IMG/VR virus record: IMGVR_UViG_3300025809_000078
Location: 1-30,709 of that record
DNA length: 30,709 bases
Direction: 5' to 3' (one strand)
From: a virus
The first letter of the stretch is position 1. Every line of letters starts with the position of its first letter. This document shows positions 7,146 through 14,245 of this stretch, in pieces. A program made the translations under genes and the position numbers. Below the pieces are notes generated by a model. The model was given only the letters and a program-made list of their open reading frames with translations, was not told the DNA's origin and did no database searches.

Positions 7146-7833
7146 TGGCTTAAACAAGCTAATAAGCAATTTAAAGTCAAAAGATAATCGCGTCTTGGTT
7201 ATCGGTGACCTGCACGAACCTTTTTGCTTAAATGGCTACTTAGATTTTTGCATTGAGCAATCCGAGAAATTTAACACCAACCGAACTATCTTCATAGGTG
7301 ACTGCATCGACAACCATTATTCAAGCTATCACGAAACATCCGCAGACGGAATGGGAGGAGGTCAGGAACTTGACCTTGCAATTAAAAAGATAGCTAAGTG
7401 GAGGGATGCTTTTCCTGTTGCAGATGTTATTATAGGCAATCACGACCGATTAATTATGCGCAAGGCGCAGACTTCAGCGATACCAAGCAAATGGATTAAG
7501 TCATATAGGGAAGTTTTAGACGTACCTGATTGGAATTTCGTTGAAAGGTTGGTTATTGACGATGTGCAGTATATACACGGTGAAGGCGGAACAGCGCGAA
7601 CCAAGTGCAAGGCAGATTTGATGTCAACAGTGCAAGGACATCTTCACACGCAGGCATATACTGAATACGTTGTCGGGCAAAACTTTCGTATATTTGGAGC
7701 GCAAACAGGATGCGGCATAAACCACAAAGCATACGCAATGGCATACGCGAAATATGGAAAGAAGCCTGCGATCGGATGTATGGTAGTGCTAGATAATGGT
7801 AACACGCCAATAAACTTGTTAATGAATCTATGA
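7117..7833 (+). CDS. Calcineurin-like metallophosphoesterase
   Basis: The 238-residue protein has all the metallophosphoesterase motifs in order: GDLH (30-33), GDCIDNH (61-67), GNHD (107-110), a late HGEGG (His154) and GHLH (174-177). These ligands hold two metal ions for phosphoester hydrolysis. Related phage enzymes act on phosphoproteins, nucleotides or nucleic acid ends; the substrate here cannot be told. The ATG at 7117 overlaps RusA by 29 bases, and its stop overlaps the next gene (ATGA at 7830). Being next to a resolvase suggests a nucleic acid role, but this is only context. Confidence 0.85.
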   Translation: MNTNRPRLSNGLNKLISNLKSKDNRVLVIGDLHEPFCLNGYLDFCIEQSEKFNTNRTIFIGDCIDNHYSSYHETSADGMGGGQELDLAIKKIAKWRDAFPVADVIIGNHDRLIMRKAQTSAIPSKWIKSYREVLDVPDWNFVERLVIDDVQYIHGEGGTARTKCKADLMSTVQGHLHTQAYTEYVVGQNFRIFGAQTGCGINHKAYAMAYAKYGKKPAIGCMVVLDNGNTPINLLMNL

Positions 7834-8012
7834 AATACACCGTTGAAGAATGGAAGGAGATCGTAAAAGATTACTTGCTGGAAATGAATGCAAAGGTCAA
7901 CGCAGGGAAAGGCGCGACAGAAGATAAGATAATGCTTCAGCGGATTAAAAAAGAGAACTTGCGGTTTTTAAACCGTATGATAAAAGACTTTCTGCCTACG
8001 CTGGCAGATTAA
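7830..8012 (+). CDS. Hypothetical small helical protein, 60 aa
   Basis: ATG 7830 overlaps the stop of the phosphoesterase gene. The product is short, charged and helical throughout (YTVEEWKEIVKDYLLEMNAK, then KIMLQRIKKENLRFLNRMIK) and has no membrane segment. It is the last gene before the terminator at 8039-8068. I do not recognise it. Translational coupling suggests a role connected with the phosphoesterase or resolvase. Confidence 0.65.
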   Translation: MKYTVEEWKEIVKDYLLEMNAKVNAGKGATEDKIMLQRIKKENLRFLNRMIKDFLPTLAD

Positions 8013-8038
8013 AGACCGTTCATTTGTTTGTTTGTTTG

Positions 8039-8068
8039 GGGCAGTTCGAAAGGATTGCCCTTTTTTTT
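8039..8068 (+). terminator. Strong intrinsic terminator at the end of the head/lysis block
   Basis: The stem GGGCAGTTC (8039-8047) pairs with GGATTGCCC (8052-8060) around a GAAA tetraloop, with G-T pairs, and is followed by T8 (8061-8068). It separates the preceding block from the early promoter at 8088. Confidence 0.92.
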
Positions 8069-8087
8069 GTCTTTTTTGTAAAAGTTG

Positions 8088-8118
8088 TTTGGTTTATTAA
8101 CATTTTATGTTATATTTG
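8088..8118 (+). promoter_or_regulatory. Bacteroidota-type early promoter
   Basis: TTTG (8088-8091), a 19-base spacer, and TATATTTG (8111-8118) match the Bacteroidota housekeeping consensus TTTG-N19/21-TAnnTTTG exactly. It lies just after a terminator and opens the replication operon, so it is likely an early promoter read by host RNA polymerase. Transcription should start within a few bases of 8123-8126. Confidence 0.8.
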
Positions 8119-8143
8119 TCAAATGAAACAAACACGAACAGAT

Positions 8144-8440
8144 ATGACAGAAACAGCAAAGGCTTGGAATCGATTAGATTCCAGCGATCAATTAGAAATC
8201 ATCGCGCAAGGACTTGAATATTGCGATGTAAGCGAAGGGAGTCTATTCATTAGGCTTTACAGAGGTGGATGCATCACAGCTAACATTCAAAAAACACCTG
8301 ACAATCACCTAACGAAAGAAGCAGTAAGCAATGAAACGCTTACAACTTTATTCAGCGAATCATTTGAATTCGGTGACGATGATGAACTTCTTGAGCAACA
8401 CGCTCAAACTATATTAACTTGGATGAACGCACAAGACTAA
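8144..8440 (+). CDS. Hypothetical early protein, 98 aa
   Basis: This is the first gene after the early promoter. Two ATGs are possible. ATG 8123 lies only four bases after the -7 element and would need a leaderless mRNA; ATG 8144 leaves a short leader. I chose 8144 because its context, ACAGATATGA, is identical to that of the next gene's ATG 8447. The product is acidic (AKAWNRLDSSDQLEIIAQGL, FEFGDDDELLEQHAQTI) with no recognised domain. First genes of early phage operons often encode takeover or anti-host proteins, but nothing in the sequence shows this. Confidence 0.65.
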   Translation: MTETAKAWNRLDSSDQLEIIAQGLEYCDVSEGSLFIRLYRGGCITANIQKTPDNHLTKEAVSNETLTTLFSESFEFGDDDELLEQHAQTILTWMNAQD

Positions 8441-8446
8441 ACAGAT

Positions 8447-8719
8447 ATGAAAATCACTAAAATTTACTACGGCCTCAGCGATAGCTGCCGATGCGGATGC
8501 AACGGCGCTTACTACACAGAAGATGACCAAGACTTTAACTATTGGATCGGCCAATTCAACCGACTGCGAGATGAACAACCTGACCACTACGTCAGCGAAA
8601 CCGTAAAGACACGAATTGAAGAGGTCACAGCCAATGAGCATCTAGATACTGTTCTTTGCGCTTATCGCGAAAAAGACCATTCAAATTCTTTAATGACCAA
8701 ACTAGCAAATTGGAAATAA
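8447..8719 (+). CDS. Hypothetical early protein with CRCGCNGAYY motif, 90 aa
   Basis: The 90-residue product starts six bases after the previous stop, with the same ACAGATATGA start context. A cysteine group near the N-terminus (DSCRCGCNGAYYTEDDQ) could bind a metal or form disulphides. The rest is charged, with aromatic residues (DFNYWIGQFNRLRDEQ). I recognise no family. The stop overlaps the ATG of a tiny membrane protein (TAATG). Confidence 0.6.
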   Translation: MKITKIYYGLSDSCRCGCNGAYYTEDDQDFNYWIGQFNRLRDEQPDHYVSETVKTRIEEVTANEHLDTVLCAYREKDHSNSLMTKLANWK

Positions 8720-8802
8720 TGAGAGACGACGGACTTGAACACGAATTGGTGATCAACGCGATAATCATAGCAGTATTACTTTTAGCGCTATTCATACTAT
8801 GA
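8719..8802 (+). CDS. 27-residue single-pass membrane peptide
   Basis: ATG 8719 overlaps the preceding TAA and the TGA overlaps the next ATG (ATGA, 8799-8802), so it is coupled on both sides. The product is nine mostly polar residues (RDDGLEHEL) followed by one membrane segment, VINAIIIAVLLLALFIL, running to the C-terminus. It resembles other tiny early phage membrane peptides of unknown function. The coupling at both ends is the main support. Confidence 0.5.
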   Translation: MRDDGLEHELVINAIIIAVLLLALFIL

Positions 8803-9002
8803 AGTTAGAAGAGCGCATCGCTAAAATGCTCAAGAAGCATACTCACCTGCAACACGACGACAACCTGTTGGTAGCCAACGTGTACTCCGAACTGTATCCG
8901 AACAGATATGCGTTCAATCAATTTCTTTATAACTTAGCGGAGGGCAAAGTGCCTACGCATTCACAAATCGTAAACATTAAACATCAAATTCAAAATGGAT
9001 AA
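8799..9002 (+). CDS. Hypothetical protein, 67 aa
   Basis: The ATG overlaps the stop of the membrane peptide, and the end overlaps the next gene by eight bases. The product is helical and basic (MKLEERIAKMLKKHTHLQHD, then YAFNQFLYNLAEGKVPTHSQ). I do not recognise a domain. It belongs to a run of short overlapping early genes. Confidence 0.6.
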   Translation: MKLEERIAKMLKKHTHLQHDDNLLVANVYSELYPNRYAFNQFLYNLAEGKVPTHSQIVNIKHQIQNG

Positions 9003-9204
9003 ACCAACAATGTATTTTTATGACATTCAGACAATCTGGGCGTCAGACGGAGAACTTCATATGGAGGGAACAAACGGCACGGTCACATTTAATATGCACA
9101 CGATGGTCGATGACCTACCAATTATAATCGATTATTGTCTCAAAAATATTGACCAGAGAAAAGGGCACATTTTCGAAGCAATCGACAAACTTAAAAACAA
9201 ATAA
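8995..9204 (+). CDS. Hypothetical protein, 69 aa
   Basis: ATG 8995 lies within the last codons of the previous gene. The product is acidic, with beta-forming segments (MYFYDIQTIWASDGELHMEG, TVTFNMHTMVDDLPIIIDYC) and a C-terminal helix. It ends three bases before the ERF gene. No family was recognised; it is probably part of the early/recombination operon. Confidence 0.6.
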   Translation: MDKPTMYFYDIQTIWASDGELHMEGTNGTVTFNMHTMVDDLPIIIDYCLKNIDQRKGHIFEAIDKLKNK

Positions 9205-9207
9205 AAA

Positions 9208-9765
9208 ATGAAAAATCTATTTAAATCATTGGCAGCGTTTCAGCAGGAATGCCCCACAATCCACAAAGCAACGCAAGGCTACGGCTACACATACGCCGAC
9301 TTGCCTGCGATATTCAAAGTTATTAATCCGCTGATGAAAAAGCACGGGCTTGGGTTTATGCAGGAACTTCACAACGACAGTATAATCACTACAATCTTTC
9401 ACGTTGAAAGCGGAGAGATGCGGGAGTCAAAAGCCAGCATCCCACAAGGCGTTCAGCTAAAAGGTATGAACGACTTTCAGGTCTTAGGATCGGCGATAAC
9501 CTACATCCGCAGATACGCATTAAGTAGCGCACTTGGATTAGTCACCGACAAAGACATAGACGCAGCAGGCGAGCAGATTCCTCAACCCAAAGTAAAGGCG
9601 GCGAAGCCTAAACTACTCAGAGATGTTATTAGGGACGGATATCCCGTTCCTTCAGAGGAATGGATCAAGGCGCGAGAGTTCGTAATGGACGGCGGCGACA
9701 TTGCCAAAATCACAGCTAAGTATGACGTATCGCCTACATTAATTCAAAAACTAAAAGCACTTTAA
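9208..9765 (+). CDS. ERF-family single-strand annealing recombinase
   Basis: The N-terminal ~140 residues match the ERF pattern: HKATQGYGYTYADLPAIFKV, INPLMKKHGLGFMQE, an ESGE motif (HVESGEMRES) and the conserved FQVLGSAITYIRRYALSSAL followed by GLVTDKDIDA. ERF proteins anneal complementary single strands and drive phage recombination and genome circularisation. Residues ~150-185 form a short helical tail (EWIKAREFVMDGGDIAKITA) that may be a small helix-turn-helix. The length (185) is normal. The SSB-like gene 270 bases downstream fits a working pair. Confidence 0.9.
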   Translation: MKNLFKSLAAFQQECPTIHKATQGYGYTYADLPAIFKVINPLMKKHGLGFMQELHNDSIITTIFHVESGEMRESKASIPQGVQLKGMNDFQVLGSAITYIRRYALSSALGLVTDKDIDAAGEQIPQPKVKAAKPKLLRDVIRDGYPVPSEEWIKAREFVMDGGDIAKITAKYDVSPTLIQKLKAL

Positions 9766-9766
9766 A

Positions 9767-10018
9767 ATGGGAAGCCAAACATATAACGGATGGACAAATT
9801 ACGCTACTTGGCGAATTTCACTAGAACTCTTTGACGGATGGGTAATTGAAGGAGATTCACCAATAACACCCGAAGAGGTTGAACAGGCAATTGAAGAAAT
9901 TGTCTTCGAAGAAACAGAAGATCAAGTAAACCAATTAGCAAAAAGCTACGCACGAGCATTTCTACACGATGTCAATCATCACGAAATTGCAGCACATATA
10001 AACGAAGATCGTAATTAA
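9767..10018 (+). CDS. DUF7249-like small protein, 83 aa
   Basis: The start, NGWTNYATWRISLELFDG, is a conserved motif of a small protein family common in phages, which I recall as DUF7249. The rest is acidic and helical (EEVEQAIEEIVFEETEDQVN). It lies one base after the ERF stop. No activity is known to me. Its frequent place among replication and recombination genes suggests an accessory role, but no motif shows this. Confidence 0.7.
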   Translation: MGSQTYNGWTNYATWRISLELFDGWVIEGDSPITPEEVEQAIEEIVFEETEDQVNQLAKSYARAFLHDVNHHEIAAHINEDRN

Positions 10019-10033
10019 TTAAAATCAGTAAAA

Positions 10034-10297
10034 ATGGAAAATGAAAAAGTATTCTTAGGCAGAATCAAAACAGTCGAAACTCAGTATGGTAAAATGACCA
10101 AGATCAGCTTTGGGCCGAAGGACTTAGAGGTCTTGCAAAAGGCAGCCTCAGAAACAGGGTGGTCAAATTGGACGCTCAAAGAATCCAAAAGTGGAGGTCA
10201 CTATATGGAGCAAGATACTTGGAAACCTGAACGTCAGGAGGTCAAGCCAGCAGCCGCTAACGCCGAAAATAAGCCAGCCGATGACTTACCATTCTGA
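10034..10297 (+). CDS. SSB-like single-stranded DNA-binding protein
   Basis: The 87-residue product starts with beta-forming segments (EKVFLGRIKTVETQYGKMTK, ISFGPKDLEVLQ) and ends with a Pro/Ala-rich linker and the acidic-aromatic tip DDLPF. That tip is the hallmark by which SSB proteins recruit partners, so a role in coating single-stranded DNA is likely. The domain is shorter than a full bacterial SSB OB fold (~110 residues), so this is a reduced or phage-specific version. The last 17 bases overlap the DnaA-like gene. Confidence 0.65.
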   Translation: MENEKVFLGRIKTVETQYGKMTKISFGPKDLEVLQKAASETGWSNWTLKESKSGGHYMEQDTWKPERQEVKPAAANAENKPADDLPF

Positions 10298-10778
10298 TGA
10301 AATAGTCGAACTACGCATCCAGCTTCCGCAATTCGCGGAGGCTTTGCGGCAGGCGAGGCTAAATTACGACGCGGTTGTTGAGCAGCTTGAAAAGCTAACG
10401 CACACCAAAGTAATATATGATGACGTTGTCAGCGACGAGGTGAAAGCAGATCGAATATTGCGAACTGTTTCAGACCTTTCAGGCGTTCCAATGTCAACAA
10501 TGTTGAGCGCGAACAGGCACAGATCAGTTGTAATTGCGCGGCAAGTTGCAACGTATCTAATTAAAGAAAACACGCAATACTCCTTAGGTCGAATTGGTCA
10601 GATTATCGCCACAGGTAAGCCCAAAAATCACGCAACAGTAATTCACAGCGTTAAAATAGTTCTTGATTCGTATTGGCAAGCCAAACACACCAACACCGAA
10701 ACCGAAATCTACAAGCTGACTGAGCAGTCGAAGGATTTGATAACTAGCGATTACAAGTCTCAAGTCATAATTGATTAA
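10281..10778 (+). CDS. DnaA domain IV-like replication protein
   Basis: ATG 10281 lies inside the end of the SSB-like gene and gives 165 residues. The N-terminal ~50 residues form a helical coil (AEALRQARLNYDAVVEQLEK). Residues ~60-130 match the DNA-binding domain IV of DnaA: DLSGVPMSTMLSANRHRSVV, IARQVATYLIKENTQYSLGR, IGQIIATGKPKNHATVIHSV. KNHATVIHS corresponds to the 'DHTTVLHA' signature of DnaA. The AAA+ domain is absent. It probably binds origin sequences; the iterons at 11122-11165 in the next gene are the obvious candidate target. Confidence 0.8.
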   Translation: MTYHSDEIVELRIQLPQFAEALRQARLNYDAVVEQLEKLTHTKVIYDDVVSDEVKADRILRTVSDLSGVPMSTMLSANRHRSVVIARQVATYLIKENTQYSLGRIGQIIATGKPKNHATVIHSVKIVLDSYWQAKHTNTETEIYKLTEQSKDLITSDYKSQVIID

Positions 10779-10802
10779 TTTTGAACAAAACAAACAAACG
10801 AA

Positions 10803-11429
10803 ATGGCGAAGGAATTACCTTATTTTAAATTTGAGCCCAGCGAATGGGATAACGGCAACATTCAAATGTGCAGCTTCAACACACGGGCAATGTTCATTGA
10901 GTTGTGCTGCATTTATTGGATTCGAGTCGGAGATCTGCCCTATGCTTTAGCTTTACAAAAAGTATGTGGCGGCAATCAAGGACCGTTAATCGAACTAAAA
11001 AAACACCAAATAATCAAGGTTGAGGATGATTTGATAAGTATTAAGTTCCTTGACGAGCAGCTTGAAAGCTTCACCGAAACAAGGGCGAAAAACTCAGCGG
11101 CAGCGCGAAAAAGATGGGGTGGCAATGCGAGCGCAATGCGAGCGCATAGCGAAGGCAATGCCATAAGAGAAGAGAAGAAGAGAGAAGAGAAGAAGATAAT
11201 ACCATCAGTTGAGGAGTTTGTTGATTATTGCGTTTCAAAGCAGGCAAACGTTGATCCATCTCACGCCAAACTAAAATTCGATCAATGGGTAGAGAACGGT
11301 TGGAAGGACGGCTATAATAAACCGATTAAGGTTTGGAAGTCAAAAGCCAATGGAGTAATTCCTCACTTAAAAACAATCCAGCCGAAAGGCAAGTATCAAT
11401 TAGATAAATCTCAATCTAAAGACTTTTGA
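10803..11429 (+). CDS. Replisome organiser-like protein (DUF1376/Lin1244 type N-terminus)
   Basis: The 208-residue product begins ELPYFKFEPSEWDNGNIQMC, typical of phage replication proteins with a winged-helix N-terminal domain (FNTRAMFIELCCIYWIRVGD). Residues ~100-135 form a polar linker (GGNASAMRAHSEGNAIREEK, then Lys/Glu repeats), and the C-terminal ~70 residues are another small domain (FVDYCVSKQANVDPSHAKLK). The linker is encoded by an iteron array and purine tract, as in lambda O, where the origin lies inside the initiator gene. A TAATTTTG at 10776-10783 and the leader ACAAAACAAACAAACGAA precede ATG 10803. It probably recruits the helicase encoded at 13247. Confidence 0.75.
   Translation: MAKELPYFKFEPSEWDNGNIQMCSFNTRAMFIELCCIYWIRVGDLPYALALQKVCGGNQGPLIELKKHQIIKVEDDLISIKFLDEQLESFTETRAKNSAAARKRWGGNASAMRAHSEGNAIREEKKREEKKIIPSVEEFVDYCVSKQANVDPSHAKLKFDQWVENGWKDGYNKPIKVWKSKANGVIPHLKTIQPKGKYQLDKSQSKDF
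11122..11200 (+). repeat. Iteron array with purine tract, candidate replication origin
   Basis: Four 11-base units follow one another: GCAATGCGAGC (11122), GCAATGCGAGC (11133), GCATAGCGAAG (11144) and GCAATGCCATA (11155). A tract made almost only of A and G (AGAGAAGAGAAGAAG...) continues to about 11200. The array lies inside the replisome organiser gene and downstream of the DnaA-like gene. Iterons plus an easily opened asymmetric tract within the initiator gene is the lambda-type origin layout. Because 11 is not a multiple of 3, the repeat is not a codon repeat. A related copy lies at 23721-23792. Confidence 0.6.
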
Positions 11430-11473
11430 AGCAAAGCAAAATAGATATTATTGAAATTATTAATATAAAGAAT

Positions 11474-12655
11474 ATGAAAATAAAAGAAGAATTTAAACAG
11501 TTAATACCACCATTAACAACTGAAGAATTTAAGCAATTAGAAGATAACTGTTTAGCTGAAGGTATAAGAGAAAAAATACTAACTTGGAACGGTTTTATTA
11601 TAGATGGACATAATAGGTTTGAAATTTCTGAACGATGGAATTTAGACTATCAAACCGAAAGCAAACATTTTGATAATGAAGAAGCAGTTAAAGAGTGGAT
11701 GATACTAAACCAATTTGGTAGAAGAAATTTAAGTGCTTACCAAAGAAGTGTTTTAGCATTAGAACTTGAAGATGTTTTTAGTAAAAAGGCTAAAGAAAAA
11801 CAACAAGAAGCTGGTGGAGCGGTTCGTCAGAAATCTGACAAAGCGGTAATAGATACTAAAAAAGAACTTTCTAAAGTTGCATCAGTTTCACACGATACAA
11901 TATCTAAAGTAAAAAAGATACAAGAAAAAGCACCAGAAGAAGTAAAAGCAAAATTAAGAACTGGCGAAGTAAGTATTAATGCTGCTTATAAAGAAATAAA
12001 GAAAGAAGAAAAGAAAGCTGAAAAAGAAAGTGAAAGAGATAGATTAGCTGAACTTGGAAGTAAAAAAGAAATAGAAATAGATTTTAGGCTCGGTGATTTT
12101 GAGGAGGTATTTAAAGACATACCTGATGGAAGTATAGATTGTATTATAACAGACCCACCATATCCAAAAGAGTTTATTGAAGTTTGGAGTAAACTTTCAA
12201 GAGTTGCTAAAAGAGTTTTAAAACCAAACGGATATTGTGTTGCTTATTCAGGTCAAATGTATTTACCAGAGGTTATAAGCCGAATGAGTGATAACTTGGA
12301 TTACTATTGGACTTTTGCAGTTTATCACGAGGGACAAACACAAATAGTTAACGGAATAAATTTAATGTGTAGATGGAAGCCTGTTTTAATATTTCAAAAT
12401 GGTAAAAAGAAAATAGAGAATACATTCCAAGATTATTTTATTTCAGAACAAAGAGAGAAACAAGGTCACGATTGGCAGCAAAGCAAGAGTGGAGTAGGTT
12501 ACTTAATAGAAATGTTTACTAAACCAAATGATTTAATATTAGAGCCTTTTGCAGGAAGTGGTACAACGATAATAGCAGCAAAAGAAAAAGGTAGAAGAGT
12601 TATAGCTGCTGAGATTGATGAACAAACTTATAATATAGCAAAAGCATTAATATGA
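11474..12655 (+). CDS. ParB-like domain fused to a DNA methyltransferase
   Basis: ATG 11474 gives 393 residues and a typical ParB-like N-terminus (KIKEEFKQLIPPLTTEEFKQ, then GFIIDGHNRFEI); an in-frame TTG at 11426 is less likely. Residues 80-195 form a helical, Lys/Glu-rich middle. The C-terminal half is an amino-methyltransferase: DPPY catalytic motif at 227-230 and SAM-binding FAGSG at 359-363. The order DPPY then FAGSG indicates the beta class (N6-adenine or N4-cytosine). It would methylate phage DNA, perhaps to avoid restriction. The gene is visibly more A+T-rich than its upstream neighbours, as is the next gene, suggesting that both were acquired together. Confidence 0.85.
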   Translation: MKIKEEFKQLIPPLTTEEFKQLEDNCLAEGIREKILTWNGFIIDGHNRFEISERWNLDYQTESKHFDNEEAVKEWMILNQFGRRNLSAYQRSVLALELEDVFSKKAKEKQQEAGGAVRQKSDKAVIDTKKELSKVASVSHDTISKVKKIQEKAPEEVKAKLRTGEVSINAAYKEIKKEEKKAEKESERDRLAELGSKKEIEIDFRLGDFEEVFKDIPDGSIDCIITDPPYPKEFIEVWSKLSRVAKRVLKPNGYCVAYSGQMYLPEVISRMSDNLDYYWTFAVYHEGQTQIVNGINLMCRWKPVLIFQNGKKKIENTFQDYFISEQREKQGHDWQQSKSGVGYLIEMFTKPNDLILEPFAGSGTTIIAAKEKGRRVIAAEIDEQTYNIAKALI

Positions 12656-13017
12656 CAAGGAAAGAAATAACAGGTGTAAGAGACCTTACATTTAGTGGTT
12701 GGGTTCGAAGAAAACTACCAGATTCAAGTACAGGTTTTTCAGCAAGCGATTTAGATTTTATCTTATGGAATTGGAAAACCAAAAAAGTAATGATGTTAGA
12801 AATTAAAACAAGAAATAGCGAACCAAAAATTGGTCAGAAAATTATGTGGCAAAATTTAAACAAATGGATGAGAAGAGGTATTGATGATGGATGGACATAT
12901 TTAGGTTTTAATTTAATAGTGTTTGAGAAAACAGATTTTGATGATGGCAAGTGCTATTTAAATAATGAAGAAATAACTGAAGAAAAATTAATTACTCTTT
13001 TATCTTTAGAAGATTAA
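12652..13017 (+). CDS. PD-(D/E)XK-like nuclease candidate
   Basis: ATG 12652 overlaps the methyltransferase stop (ATGA). The 121-residue product has a candidate nuclease core: SASDLDFILWNWKTKKVMML followed by EIKTRN, giving Asp, then Glu-x-Lys as in the PD-(D/E)XK fold. Later helices (KIMWQNLNKWMRRGIDDGW) and a strand (YLGFNLIVFE) fit the small endonuclease core. Known members of the fold include restriction enzymes, resolvases and VRR-NUC proteins. Coupling to the methyltransferase suggests a restriction partner or a nuclease that cuts unmodified host DNA, but this is inference. It shares the A+T-rich composition of its upstream partner. Confidence 0.6.
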   Translation: MTRKEITGVRDLTFSGWVRRKLPDSSTGFSASDLDFILWNWKTKKVMMLEIKTRNSEPKIGQKIMWQNLNKWMRRGIDDGWTYLGFNLIVFEKTDFDDGKCYLNNEEITEEKLITLLSLED

Positions 13018-13026
13018 CTAAAACCT

Positions 13027-13320
13027 ATGAAGAATCCAATAATAACCGCAAGGCTCAAGCGAAGAGCATTAGCCCAGCAGCTGAGCGAGGCAGACAACTA
13101 CATCATCATAATGGCGAAAGCTAATAAGCTGATATGTAATTCGCTCAACAAACAAGGGTTGAGCTTGATTGGAGCATTTCTTTGCGAGAACGATTACGCA
13201 AAAGAATTTATATTTGAGTACATTAAACAATACAAACAAATCACGAATGAACAAAGCAATGACGACAGCGCCGCTTCAGGTGCTGACAGAAATCAAGCAA
13301 CGACGGATAACCAACCGTAA
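13027..13320 (+). CDS. Hypothetical helical protein, 97 aa
   Basis: The product is helical in its first ~75 residues (ARLKRRALAQQLSEADNYII, then YAKEFIFEYIKQYKQIT) and ends in a polar Ser/Asp/Asn-rich tail. The base composition returns to that of the main replication block, so the preceding A+T-rich pair ends here. The last 74 bases also encode the start of the helicase in another frame. No family recognised. Confidence 0.6.
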   Translation: MKNPIITARLKRRALAQQLSEADNYIIIMAKANKLICNSLNKQGLSLIGAFLCENDYAKEFIFEYIKQYKQITNEQSNDDSAASGADRNQATTDNQP

Positions 13321-14245
13321 ACGAGGACTTGACACAGCTTGGCCAAACGCCAACGAATACATCAGCCTGAAAAAAGGTTATCCCATAATGATAGCAGGTG
13401 TAGGCGGCGCAGGAAAGACAGAGTTTACATTTGACCTTATTTTGAACGCATCGCTAATGCACGGCTGGAGGTGGTTGATACTCTCGCCCGAAACAGGCGA
13501 CAAATATGAGATCATTGAAATGATGGTTGAGAAACTTGCGGCAGGTGAAACGCTGGAACACGACAGCGAAAATCCAATGTCGGAAGACCGACTTGATAAG
13601 ATTATGTTTTGGCTCAACCAGCACTTTCGAATCCTTGATCCAACTGAGCATTGGAAGGAGAACTTAAACGATCTTCAAATGAATATCACCAACTTCTTCG
13701 ATGCAGTCAACTACGAAGAGAATCGATTAGGCGGCCAATTTGACGGCGTTCTAATTGATCCATTTAACGAACTAGACATCGAAATCGGCGGCAGCAAAAC
13801 AGCCAACATCGTAAAGAACGAACTTGATGTGTTAATTGCTTGGACAAAGAAAAAGAACTATCTGACGATACTAACAAATCACGCAAACGACAAGCAAGAA
13901 ATCCGCGAAAAAGATGATGACGGAGAATGGTATCTATGGACGCCACCAAACAAAAAGGACGAATGGGCATATGGTCAGCAGTTCGGACGTAAGGGATATC
14001 AGATGATATTACTTTATGAGCCGCATCAAACAAAGCAAGTGCAGATGGCAAACGCAGGAGATAAAGAAATGGAACACAGCGTTCAGAATTATTACAACGT
14101 TAGAGATGTTTACGTCCAAAAGACGAAGCCTAAGGGAGTTGGTAAGACAGGTAAGTTTCGATTGTTTTACGACAGAAAGCAACAGCGTTATTACAACATA
14201 GATTCGCTTGGAATGAAAGAAGGATTAATTCAAATTAAGAAATGA
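13247..14245 (+). CDS. RecA-fold replicative helicase/ATPase (DnaB-like)
   Basis: ATG 13247 gives 332 residues; ATG 13259 is an alternative. After a leader of ~40 residues comes the Walker A motif GVGGAGKT (51-58), a SPETG segment (RWLILSPETGDKYEIIEM) like the 'SLEM' region of DnaB helicases, and Walker B FDGVLIDPF with D171. Later segments (LTILTNHAND, WAYGQQFGRKGYQMILLYEP) correspond to sensor and DNA-binding parts of RecA/DnaB-type ATPases. It most likely unwinds DNA at the fork, loaded by the replisome organiser. It overlaps the upstream gene by 74 bases and the next by 4 (ATGA). Confidence 0.8.
   Translation: MNKAMTTAPLQVLTEIKQRRITNRKRGLDTAWPNANEYISLKKGYPIMIAGVGGAGKTEFTFDLILNASLMHGWRWLILSPETGDKYEIIEMMVEKLAAGETLEHDSENPMSEDRLDKIMFWLNQHFRILDPTEHWKENLNDLQMNITNFFDAVNYEENRLGGQFDGVLIDPFNELDIEIGGSKTANIVKNELDVLIAWTKKKNYLTILTNHANDKQEIREKDDDGEWYLWTPPNKKDEWAYGQQFGRKGYQMILLYEPHQTKQVQMANAGDKEMEHSVQNYYNVRDVYVQKTKPKGVGKTGKFRLFYDRKQQRYYNIDSLGMKEGLIQIKK

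Noticed and set aside
12690-12720. GGGTTCGAAG resembling a tRNA T loop
   Set aside because: No acceptor, D or anticodon arms could be drawn around it; it is part of the PD-(D/E)XK-like gene.
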